A stretch of DNA of 20,387 nt from Pleurotus djamor (Eukaryota > Basidiomycota > Agaricomycetes > Agaricales > Pleurotaceae): assembly GCA_029747585.1 (NCBI GenBank), contig JAPEVF010000801.1:1-20387 (forward strand), given 5' to 3'. This document shows, piece after piece, positions 9,745-18,943 of this stretch. The first letter of the stretch is position 1. Each line of letters opens with the position of its first letter. Made by a program: the position numbers and the translations under genes. The notes beneath the pieces were generated by a model. It saw nothing but the letters and a program-made list of their open reading frames with translations, ran no database searches and was not told the DNA's origin.

Positions 9745-11071
9745 CTATACCTTAGATCCAGGATGTGTAAGCGTCTTCATTATCGTGTCGAGTTCCCCTT
9801 CGATTTCCGTCATGATGCCAATTTTCACTTTCCGAGACGGTGCGGATCCAATCGTCTGTATTGGTTCCACTTTTGAGAGCTGAAAGTCAGCGGTCGTGGA
9901 CCGAAGTGACGCGAGTGTCCTAAGACGAATGCGAAGCGTGATAGCGTTGAAAGTGATACCCTGACAAAGTGAAAAATAGTCAATGAGCTATCCGTTGTTT
10001 ATGTGATTAATCTTACCACGACGGGAGATACCATCTCGAGGAGGATATACTGCGCATCCAAGCCTTGGGTGTATATTACAAGGAGTAGGAGTTCAATGAG
10101 TAGCTGGAGAGCGGCGGACTCCACGATGATTCGAAGGATAGGAAGAAGGCGGTTCTCTGAAGCCCGATATTGCGAAGCTTCATGAGAAGTCTTCCAGAGA
10201 CGGTAGGCCATGAGTCCAGTGGTAATGACGTTTTGCGTGACGGCGATGGCATAGAACGATAAGACCCAATTGTGAAGGCGAAGATCAAATAGAGAGACCT
10301 CGGGATTGATATTGAAATGTGCGAAGAATGCGCAGGCGACGTAGCCGGTAACTAAAGAGTTGAAGAAATCTGAGCGGTCGGGTCAATGAGTGGCGTGCAA
10401 GAGAGGAACATACCTGTGCTTCCCGTCAAGAGGATGAGCGGGATGGCAACAAATGTCAATTGGCGGTTCCATAAGATGAAGCAGCGGTACGTCTACGGTT
10501 GGCAGAGAAATTGAGTAACGGAGAAAAATGAGATAAAGAGGAGAAGAAATAGACTCACGGCCGCTGCATTTCCGAGAATCTCTTGAGTTACATAGATGGA
10601 AGCCTTGAGGACGTGGTCCCACTTCCGCAAATCACCAAGGTAGCCCACAGGGCCACCTGGTCCACTAGCATGAACCGAGAACGCCTGGAGGAGGCGGTAA
10701 CAGTCCATTGCGAAGTGAAACGTCGCGAGGAAAAACATAACGCCAGAGATTACGAGCATCACCTGAGGATCAAACGGGGATAAGCAAAAGGATCGAGACT
10801 AGGAAGAGATCGCACTTACTAAGGTATGTCGATCGCGCTTCTTGGGACCTCCAAGGCTGACCATAAGAGTGCTGCAAAATAAGCAGACGAGAAACCCTGA
10901 TGGTTCTATTGAGTAACCGATGGCTTCAATGAGCACAGAGCCACAGGTGCATACCGTATGCAAGACCCTACAGACAAGCCATATGAGCGAGTAGAACAAT
11001 GGAAGGTCGACCACACTCACCTCAAACACTGTCGCAAGAAGGAATGCTTGTTCAGATGAGAGTTGCGGCAT
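9745..11071 (-). CDS. Multi-pass (about 7-TM) integral membrane protein of a basidiomycete family
   Basis: Seven exons, 11071-11021, 10967-10955, 10905-10820, 10762-10559, 10492-10414, 10369-10017 and 9960-9745, join in frame into 333 residues. Exon 2 is only 13 nt. The opening MPQLSSEQAFLLATVFE is typical of a family expanded in Agaricomycetes and usually annotated as hypothetical. Hydrophobic segments include FLVCLFCSTLMVSL, LVMLVISGVMFFLATFHFAM, ILGNAAATYRCFILW, LTFVAIPLILL, LVTGYVACAFFAHF, WVLSFYAIAVTQNVITTGLM, IVESAALQLLIELLLLVIY and LLEMVSPVVGITFNAIT. YRCFILW, TGLMAYRLWK and IVESAAL are landmarks I associate with that family. A polar C-terminal tail of about 60 residues probably faces the cytosol. 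The start is the ATG at 11071; a longer frame upstream has only GTG. Function unknown; transport or sensing would be a guess. Confidence 0.85.
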
Positions 11072-11196
11072 TTGTGAGTTACCGTAATTCTTTCGTCCAA
11101 GTGTTCCTTTTTGAATAGACACAGTTTTCCTTACGTTAAGCCGAGGTCATGCAATTCTTTCGTCACTGATATTCTAAGATCAGTATAGCATTGTCA

Positions 11197-11433
11197 TCAG
11201 CGCATGATTCGCTGTGAGTTTGTGATCTTACTCACATATAGGCGTTCGTCGAAATCGTTTTTCCGTCTTTGAGGAGGCGTTGATAGCCCCGATTCGCTAA
11301 GTGCTATTGGTCGCAATTTTTCCCAAACGCCGCGGGTATATTTACCCTTTAGTCCCACATACTTGCGACTATGTTGATCCGGTATGAAGAAGGCGAGCAG
11401 TTTGCACTGATCTGGAGTGATCGCGTCCATCAT
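11197..11433 (-). CDS. Uncertain small ORF or exon
   Basis: An ATG ATG at 11433 opens 78 residues (MMDAITPDQCKLLAFF...) with a central YTRGVWEKLRPIALSES segment. After ...FDERLY lies a strong donor (GTGAGTAAG, from 11235), so the frame may be a first exon rather than a complete gene; I could not place the next exon before the membrane-protein gene begins at 11071. I do not recognise the protein. Pyrimidine-rich minus-strand DNA precedes it, as in many fungal promoters. Confidence 0.25.
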   Translation of the reverse strand: MMDAITPDQCKLLAFFIPDQHSRKYVGLKGKYTRGVWEKLRPIALSESGLSTPPQRRKNDFDERLYVSKITNSQRIMR

Positions 11434-11770
11434 CAGTTTCAGGGGTGCATCAAGTTTTTTATGATGACGGAGTGAAAGAAAGCTGGGAGTAAAGGTTGAG
11501 GTTGAGGACCAGCGCGACAAAAGAGGAAAAAATGAATGGGAGGACAAGGGAAGGAGAGAGAAGTTCTAAGTCAGGCAACATCGATGCGGTGTCGGTTGAT
11601 CCAACGGGGACTGTCGTAGTGTAATGACATGGACGGCGTAGAAGATGTCGGAAGGAAGTCAGACGACGCGGCCAGAATCCTCTATTAAGGTAAAGTGGAC
11701 GCTGGTGCCTTTACAGCGGTCCCACATCTAAGTATACGAGTCAGCGTAGAGCCGGACGCAGCTTATGAGC

Positions 11771-11943
11771 TTATTGACGATATTTGCGTCGCGCGTCTTT
11801 GAGGACCATCAACCAAGCTTCAGTTGTAGCTGGAGTTAAAAGTGGTGAGTCAGGATATGCATATGCCATGGAGGATAAAGCCTAGGCCTAAGGACTTACC
11901 CGACATCTGCACGCCCGGGCGTAGCCTGAGATGCGGAATATGG
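11771..11943 (-). CDS. Possible last two exons of an unrecognised gene
   Basis: Two minus-strand segments, 11943-11900 and 11829-11771, are bounded by good sites (acceptor CTTCAG, donor GTAAGTC, acceptor CTCCAG) and join in phase into HIPHLRLRPGVQMSATTEA followed by WLMVLKDARRKYRQ and a stop. The last stretch looks like a genuine C terminus. I could not find the upstream exon; the next 300 bp on that strand hold only broken frames and an N at 12140. It could be a gene remnant or chance. Confidence 0.22.
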
Positions 11944-12339
11944 CTGAAGAGGATGTTCAACGTTCAACGGTCTAGACGTCTATGAGTAAAAGAGACGGGC
12001 GGTGAGTACAACGCCCGATGATACTCATGAAGATGTTATATTCAATGGGAGGGAGAGGAGGTTCCGGAAGAGAATAGAAAATGGTATCATTCGATCGATG
12101 AGTACCGATGGAACACACGACCAGAATTCTGAGTGAAAGNAAAAAAATGTATGTATGGGTAGCAGCAGAGGTGGACGGCGGGATCATCTAGGAAGGGACG
12201 TCGACGGCAAGCCCAGTATGTACGATAGTTGGTAATAGAGTCTTAGGTGGGAGGTAGGCAGGCAATCACGGAGAGCAATCGACAGGCAAACATAGAAGGA
12301 TCAGGATAGAATAGACAACGAGATTGAGAGGAAAGACGT

Positions 12340-13250
12340 GGCATGCGACGAAGGGAGAACAAGCTGGTGACGACTAAACGAGCAGAGAGAGAAACGATGG
12401 AAGAGGAGGGAGAGGGTAAAAAGGCGAAGGGAGAAAAGAGAAAAGCGAATGGATAGACAAGAGAAGAGAAAGGAAAAATGACCATGGAGGGAGAGGGAGC
12501 CAGAAGTCGAAAACAAATACAGGTATTGAAGTCCATCCACGCCACGGGCACCATGATTTTCGGGGAAGATCTGACTTCGTGCCTTCCCCACCCGAATCCA
12601 GCCTGCTGGTATTCGCCCAAGCAGCCTTCTCCCTCAGGCGACATGCATTCCACCTCTGCCTCTTCATCGGTATCGTCGTCGTCCAAGCACCCAATGAGAC
12701 CACCATAGCGTTAGTGCGAGTGCCACTCTTCGCCGATGCTCGGTGTATCTCCCTGATCGTAATCGACCCCAGCGTCGTTGGTACACGCCATCAATGCCTA
12801 GCGTCACGAAATTGCTCCCCTCCCCGATTTTCCGTGGACCAATGTGATGGTGGTCGTGCACCGAGTCGTCCACGATACGGTGCTCTTTCGTTGTTGAATA
12901 AGTATACAGACCGAATACGACAGCAATGGCTGAGGGAAGGTCACGGCGGACACGCTGAACGACACAGGTGATGGGGGATGGAACTGTTGAGGAGCATGGC
13001 TATGGTCGGCTGTGACGGGAAATATCCAGGTGGACATGGCTGCGACAATGAGAAGGGAAGGGATGTGCAGTAGTAGCGGCTTGAGCAGGTGATCTACGAA
13101 GGTTGGCGCTTGAGTCTCTGGCCAGAGAAAGATGAACGAATCCGAGGTGGGGAAGGTACCAATCCAAGGGGACGGTGTCTGATTGATTGTTACTGCGACG
13201 AGGATGGTCGCAGCTGAGGCGAACGGCGCCGAGGTTGGGAACGTTGGAAT
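12340..13250. repeat. Dispersed repeat, copy A
   Basis: This block is collinear with 17020-17830. Shared anchors in order: a purine-rich tract, ACCATGGAGGGAG (12481 / 17102), a TTTTCGGGGA...CTGACTTCGTGC block (12557 / 17154), TCTTCATCGG, GTGTATCTCCCTGAT...CGACCCCAGCGTC, GCATGGCTATGGTCGG, and GATGAACGAATCCGA...GGGAAGGTACC (13131 / 17681). Minus-strand frames here are Ser/Thr/Pro-rich and shift between copies, so I read it as a repeat or decayed gene rather than a working gene. Boundaries are approximate. Confidence 0.7.
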
Positions 13251-13447
13251 TGATGGGAGCTGTAGTGGTGATGCTCTGTGGTGCAACGTCGGAGGGGTCC
13301 GTTGCTTGACATGGTACAGAGTCGATCATCTACACGGAAAAACGAAAGTTCAATATGTGATCAAGGGGTGATGGGGACGCAAAGGGAATAATAGCGATAA
13401 AGAACGACGGAGTGTATGGGCACGCAAACGAGGAGGAAACCGATACA

Positions 13448-14304
13448 TCACAGTCCGGGCCTCAACGAGAGCAGCGAAGCAAGACGCATGGTGAGGAAAG
13501 TTTCAATGGTCATCAGACGATTGAATGCGAAAGACCAGCACAACACGCCAGCGGCGTCGGCAGCAGTGGAGCGACACTGAAAGCCGCGAAGAGACTCTCC
13601 ACCATTGAACCAGGTCAAAGGGAGGGGGCGAAGCAACAATGAAAGTCGTCGACAAAATGGAAACTTACCGATTTCAACCCGTTCAAGACTATGACGCGTG
13701 CCATTTCANCCCCCCACACACCTCCCAGAGCCTCCATACTATGGCGAAAAATTGGGCGGTGTGCCTTCGTGCTTCGTGTGGTCGTAGAACGGGGATCTGG
13801 CATCGATTCTTTGGATATGTCGTTCCGGAGCGGTAAAGGTCCATTCGCATCGTGGGTCGCGTTTGAACGACGTACAAATCCACGCTCAAGCCAAGCAGGC
13901 TAGTCGAACATGTTTTGTGGCTGACCTAGTACTATGCGAGAACATAAATAAAAGCTGGGGGAGGGATGAAGGAAACGCACCATCAAATACGCTATGGATT
14001 GTCGCCTTCGCCTCTCTCTCCTTTCTCGCCTCCCAATTCCGTCGAGCATGATGCGTACGAGGAGCCTAGACAGCGGTAGGTCAGGATCACGGAACCCAAG
14101 GCTAAAGAAGGAGAACATGACTCACAATCTTGTTCCTCGGTGTCTTCTCAGTCCATGATCCATGTAGACCATATGGCCGAATGTTGCGGGAAGCGATACC
14201 TTCATGTGCGGCTCTTCGTGTCTAAAGGCATCGTGGCTGCCGTGTCGTCCACCTGGAGTGGAGGAGGAAGCATCCCGAACTAGTAGCAAGATGAACCATC
14301 AAGG
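13448..14304 (-). CDS. Candidate spliced gene, unrecognised, 5' end unresolved
   Basis: Four minus-strand segments join with consistent phases: upstream exon ending at 14126 (donor GTGAGTC), 14101-13981, 13899-13669 (donor GTAAGTT) and 13576-13448 with a TGA stop. The product is Arg-rich and contains LGFRDPDLPLSRLLVRIML, PAWLERGFVRRSNATHDANG and RPIFRHSMEALGGVWG, with an N at 13709, and ends LLSLRPGL. I recognise no family. The first exon cannot be fixed: the frame is closed by a stop just upstream and no ATG was found. Plus-strand frames overlap the same DNA, for example 13412-13642, so coding strand and reality are both uncertain. Confidence 0.27.
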
Positions 14305-15502
14305 GCACGCCTTTGATGGGGGAGAACTCGGCAGCGTAGGTGGTGAGGAGGGTAGCAATTTTGCAAGCAGAGTCAGCACCGACGGGTCCAACGGTTTCAT
14401 TAGGCCCCTCAGCTCGGATGAGAGTCCTCGAAGGGTGTCCTCAAGTACTATGAAGAGAACTTCACAGAGACGAAAGCGCGAAAGGGCACCATGAAGAGGA
14501 AGGAAAATTGGGAGCGACAAGGATTGGCAGAAGTCCGGATCCACGGGGAGCGCCCGCTCTGTAGCGCTCCAGAGCAAAATGTGCCACCACGTGGATTTAT
14601 GACCGTCAGTGGGCACTCTCCCGGCAGGGTGCCCGTCGTTAGCAGCATGTCAAGTCAGCTGTACAGGGTATCGACAGAGAACATCTGAGAAGCGGTTCTG
14701 TCTTAAACAAGTCTTAAACAAGAAATGTGGTTAGATTTGTTTGCCGGGGTAAATGCTAACGCACGCGAATTGCTTCGCTGGCCTACGCGCGTTGCCCTTG
14801 CGTTGCACAGTCTCCGAGAGAACCTTGGGACAGTCAGTAACATTGCTGACTTATTCTTCTCATGGGGAAGGAGTAAGCCTGAAAGCCTGACTTAAGCGTG
14901 ACCGCAGCGCGTAACCTGTAGCCCCTGGCTCCTGATGTTCAGTGCATTCACCGGGACAAAGGCAAGATCACTTTCTGCTCCGAAGCACTTCATTTTAAGC
15001 ACTATCGGCGCACTCAGCCTTTTCAAAGAGAATGCGGAAGCTCAAAACTCGGTGAATTACGATATAATCCCCCAAATGACAATCACTCCTAGAACCTCCT
15101 GTTGGCGGCCATTTTCCTAAAAATGTAAAAACCAAAAAGTAGTCGGGCATCGCAAACGGCGAGACAATTTTAGCCATTGTACTCCACATCAACAATACAA
15201 TTTCCTACGCAGCGTTCAACGTCGTACATTCGACTACGTGCGGACGTGACCAATGCACGTGTTAGCAGTTGCGCTCTGGAGCGCTCTGGAGAAATTCAAT
15301 CCCCGTCGATGGGGTGCCCTCCAGGATTGGGCAAGAGGATTGGGGCGCTCCGGAAAATGATAAGCAGGCGCTTAATCTCCCCACGAGGCTCCCCTGTCTA
15401 CGAGAGGGGACTCATCGATGTCTCCTGTGAAGGTCCCAGTCCAATCTCAGCCTTCCCCAACCCTCAAGCTTGGATTTTGAAGTCCAAGATACCCGACAAA
15501 CG
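14305..15502. other. Gene-poor stretch with two short tandem repeats
   Basis: About 1.2 kb with no supported gene. It holds an 11-bp perfect tandem duplication (TCTTAAACAAG, 14701-14711 and 14712-14722) and a 10-bp perfect tandem duplication (GCGCTCTGGA, 15271-15280 and 15281-15290). The last few hundred bases should hold the promoter of the F-box-like gene starting at 15503; I see no clear TATA box there. Confidence 0.5.
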
Positions 15503-16886
15503 ATGAAAGGTAAGAGTTATAAAACAATCCAGACCGTTTGAATCTCATAGAGGTCCTACAAGCAATCACAAAACTCCCCCTTGAAATCTGGGCGATAGTG
15601 ATCGCCAACCACGATGATCCTGATCGCAGCTCTCTTTTGCCCCTTCAGAGAGCTTCAACCCAGCTACGGGCCCTTGTGACACCTCTTGTCTATAGCTCGG
15701 TCCTGATAACATCCTCGGACTCCGATGCCTTCATCAATTGGGCTTCAGCACTCACTGGTAAACGAATTCAGATGGCTAGTCCTGGTCAGATATTTTCTCC
15801 CGTAGTCGGCACTTCCGTCGCGCTAATACGAACGCCATCACATAGCTTCGAAGCAGCAGAATCCGTGTACCACCTTCCCACATATTTCCATTCCATTCCA
15901 TCGGCTTTCCAGTCTTCACGCAACATTCACAAACAACCCAGTTCTGGCGTCGTACACCAAATCGCTTATCATCAATCCCTTCTCTGAAAGAATCACTCCG
16001 ATAGAGGGATACTGGGAAATAGTGGAACAAGGCTGGGCCGAGCTTCGCGGAATTTTTCCATTCTTCACAAACCTCCGTCGCATTGCTGTGCTCTGCCCCT
16101 TCACCTTCCCCCCAGAAATCCTACGCAGTCTTCCTACCCAGTGTCAATTGACACATCTGCATATCCTCATTGCGGAGACCATTGAAGGGGTGCTCTCTCT
16201 CCTTGAGCTACATCCAAACCTCCAGTCTATCCGTGTAACGAGTGCCACAGACCGTTCAACCCGCTCACATGATCATTCCGTCGACCTCTCCAGGCTTATT
16301 TCAATTGAGGCCTGCACAAGACTGTGGTCTCCTTTATCTCGCGGGTTGATGGCACCACCACCATATGCACTTAAACACCTTTCAATCACTGCTACCATTA
16401 CTCCCGTTCCTTCGGCGTCGATCTTGAACCAACTCTTAAGCTTTCAAATCAATTCTGAAAGCCGAACAGTTGTTGTGCAATACCTTCGACACCTTTATAG
16501 CGTTGAATACATATCGGTAACGACAGAATTACCCAATGTAAGTAGTGGCCCAACTCCCAGGTGGTCGTTCAGTTTGATCCCACATTTAATAGGACATATC
16601 CGACGTCAACATGCTCTCTAATATCCCATCCACATCTCTGAGATATGTTTACGTTGGGTCATGCCTCCCGAGCTCTGAGCGCCACACGCCAGCCCTCTTT
16701 GAAGGATTTGGAAGACTGAACATCGTGGATAGAGAAGGCCTCTCTGATGATGGCAACTTCTGCTTCATGCGCTTAGTTCGTGGCGAGGTGGCCCCCATGA
16801 AGATAACCCCGGTGGCTCTTGCCCCATTTCAGATGTGGTGGGAGCAGGCTGAAGAGTATGTTGACGAAGTCACGATGAGTCGATAA
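15503..16886 (+). CDS. F-box-like protein (gene 8), close paralogue of gene 4
   Basis: Four exons: 15503-15509, 15563-15757, 15846-16537 and 16593-16886, giving 395 residues; a second acceptor in the same phase at 15551 would give 399. The start is again a 7-nt first coding exon (ATG AAA G), since the long frame has no ATG before the F-box. The opening is KLPLEIWAIVIANHDDPDRS, then LQRASTQLRALVTPLVYSSV, matching gene 4 closely. Exon 2 must splice at 15758 to 15845 because reading through gives a frame that loses similarity to gene 4 and stops at 15985-15987. Exon 3 is 692 nt, exactly as in gene 4. Leucine-rich segments follow (CQLTHLHIL, LSRLISIEA, LKHLSITAT), then DISDVNMLSNIPSTSLRYVYV, LFEGFGRLNIVD and the terminal MWWEQAEEYVDEV. 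Probable SCF adaptor by family; target unknown. Confidence 0.82.
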
Positions 16887-17019
16887 TGTAGGGTAGTCTG
16901 CCGTACTCCCCGCGTATGAATATACATGTAGTTTCAACTTGCATGGACAGAAGACGACTGTACAGTAGTTTGATAGTCTCGGTTGGTATGGAACAAATAA
17001 GGTAGAGTGCAAAGAAGTA

Positions 17020-17830
17020 GGATGTAACGGAGGCAGAGAGAGTTGGTGACGGCGAAAAGAGAAAAGAGAAAAGAGAGATGTGAAAAGAGGAAGGAAAAGT
17101 GACCATGGAGGGAGAAGGAGTGAGACGAACATAGGTAGTCAAGCACCACTATAATTTTCGGGGACTCTCTGACTTCGTGCGCCCCACATCCCTCAAGCGA
17201 CATGGCCTACACCCATCTCTTCATCGGCATGTTCGTCATCCAAGTAACACTGACACCTGCACGCTAAGGCCAGGGCCACTCTTCACCGAAGGCAGGTGTA
17301 TCTCCCTGATTGCGAACGACCCCAGCGTCAAGGACTTCACCGTCGTCGGTAGATCTCCTCATTAATATCTGGCGTCACAGAATGACTGCTCTCCCCAATT
17401 TGCGTGGACGAATCGGCGACATGTCGCTCTGTCATTGTTTAGGGAGAAGGACCGGAATGCGATAACAACGGCCGAGGGGAGGAGATCATAGACGTGCTAC
17501 ACGACACTGGGCGAGAGGAGGACATGGAATCGTTGAAAAGCATGGCTATGGTCGGTGGTGAGGGTGAACATCCTCTACTGGTGGACATCGTTGCGAGGAA
17601 GGATGCGCCTTAGTAGCGGGCTGAGCAGGTGAAATCGGCGATCTACTGAGGTTGGTGCTTGGGTCTCTTCCTGGACGAGAGATGAACGAATCCGACGCAG
17701 GGAAGGTACCATTTCATGGACAAGATAGATGATCGATTCGTGGGTGGGCTTGTTATTCCGACAGGTCTGGTCGTGGTTGATGCGAACGCGGCTGAGCTTG
17801 AGAGCGTTGACAAGCTGTAGCTGCAAACTT
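17020..17830. repeat. Dispersed repeat, copy B
   Basis: Collinear, diverged copy of 12340-13250, about 4.6 kb away in the same orientation, starting roughly 130 bp after the stop of the F-box-like gene. It contains the purine-rich tract, the ACCATGGAGGGAG box, the CTGACTTCGTGC block and the GATGAACGAATCCGA...GGGAAGGTACC block. Relative to copy A it has small indels that change frame on both strands, so no common protein is preserved end to end. Minus-strand frames from 17991 begin with a hydrophobic leader-like stretch, but I do not call a gene. Confidence 0.7.
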
Positions 17831-18489
17831 CTGCCCTGAAAGGACGGAGGCGATGGGACCCGTTTCGGGCGGGATATACGGTCGTGTGTGATATTCCAAG
17901 CAAAGGATAGGGAGGATGGAAGGCGGACCAAAAGGAAGAGCAGAGAAGGACGAAGGAGCGACAAAGACAGACAGAAACGAGCATAGTCCATTAAGTCACT
18001 CCATCATCTTGAAAAAAAACCGCGGACATGTTACAAGCAGCAGTAGCTCCCCACCAACACTAGGCGGACCGCTATCAGCTTCAACAGCGCTCGGGGGTGC
18101 CGACAGTCTTGAGTAACTCAGCAGCTGCATCCGCATTGACGGCTCCCTCCACTTGAGCGTCTTCATCGTCAAACCACCTATTACCACCACCACGACTACT
18201 GCTCCGAGTTCCGCCTAGTCGTCTCGACGCCTCATATCAGTCTTTATCCCCATCGACCTCAACCTCAGCTGAGACGTCATCAGCGTGATGATCTCCTCCT
18301 CCGCTGCCTGTTGGCGGATCTACGTTGCACTCCATCCCAGGCAGGTCAATTGACGCATCTTCGAGTTTTTGTACACCGAACAGGCGCAGGAGGGAGGGAA
18401 GATGAACCCCATGACATGCATTTCGTGGACCCGAATAACTTTGACTGTGACAGGACGATGGTATTGTCTAAGACTTGGTAGCGACAGTG

Positions 18490-18760
18490 GGTGGGTCTGG
18501 GGGCAGTGCGATTGTGGCGAGGAAGGATGATGGGTAGCGAGGGCGGTGGTTTCAACGTCCTCTATTGAGCAGTTGCGGCGACTAGTGCAAGAGTCTCTTC
18601 CGGGATGTGTCGGAAACGTTTTAACCGAGGGACCGTACACCTCCGTGATGAAGATAATGGTAAGGTTGTATTGTTGGCTCGTTGCTGGGGTGTAGGTGGT
18701 CATAGGCAAGACCACTAGCTGAGCGACGACAGTGATGGGGATGGCAGTCCCTGCCGAGGC
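18490..18760. repeat. Dispersed repeat, partial copy C
   Basis: Weaker match to part of copies A and B, in the same orientation: GCGAGGAAGGATG (near 18517; compare 17593), GAGCAG followed by CGGCGA.CTA, and a TGC..G.GTCTCTTCC.GGA block near 18587-18605 (compare 17657-17676). On the minus strand it has a frame of 153 residues (18320-18781) rich in Thr, Val and Pro that I do not recognise. Limits are uncertain. Confidence 0.45.
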
Positions 18761-18943
18761 GTTTTGGCTGTGGTTAAACATGCCTTCACCTGTACGTCAG
18801 AGAAGCGTGAGTCAATAAGAGGGAAAAGCAAAAGAGAGGAACTCTTCTTTCTTCTTTACCACGACCAGCAACTTTAGCGCCCGTTACGGTTCAGACAGAG
18901 GGGAGGTATCGGTCACTCAGAAAGCGACGAGGCACAGACTGGG

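Noticed and set aside
12243..12706. Overlapping hydrophobic Ser/Phe/Leu-rich minus-strand frames
   Set aside because: They come from the polypyrimidine complement of the purine-rich tract in repeat copy A and are not conserved in frame in copy B.
15538..15987. 149-residue plus-strand frame as a complete gene
   Set aside because: It starts at TTG inside an intron and reads through intron 2; gene 4 shows the splice at 15758-15845 and the switch of frame.
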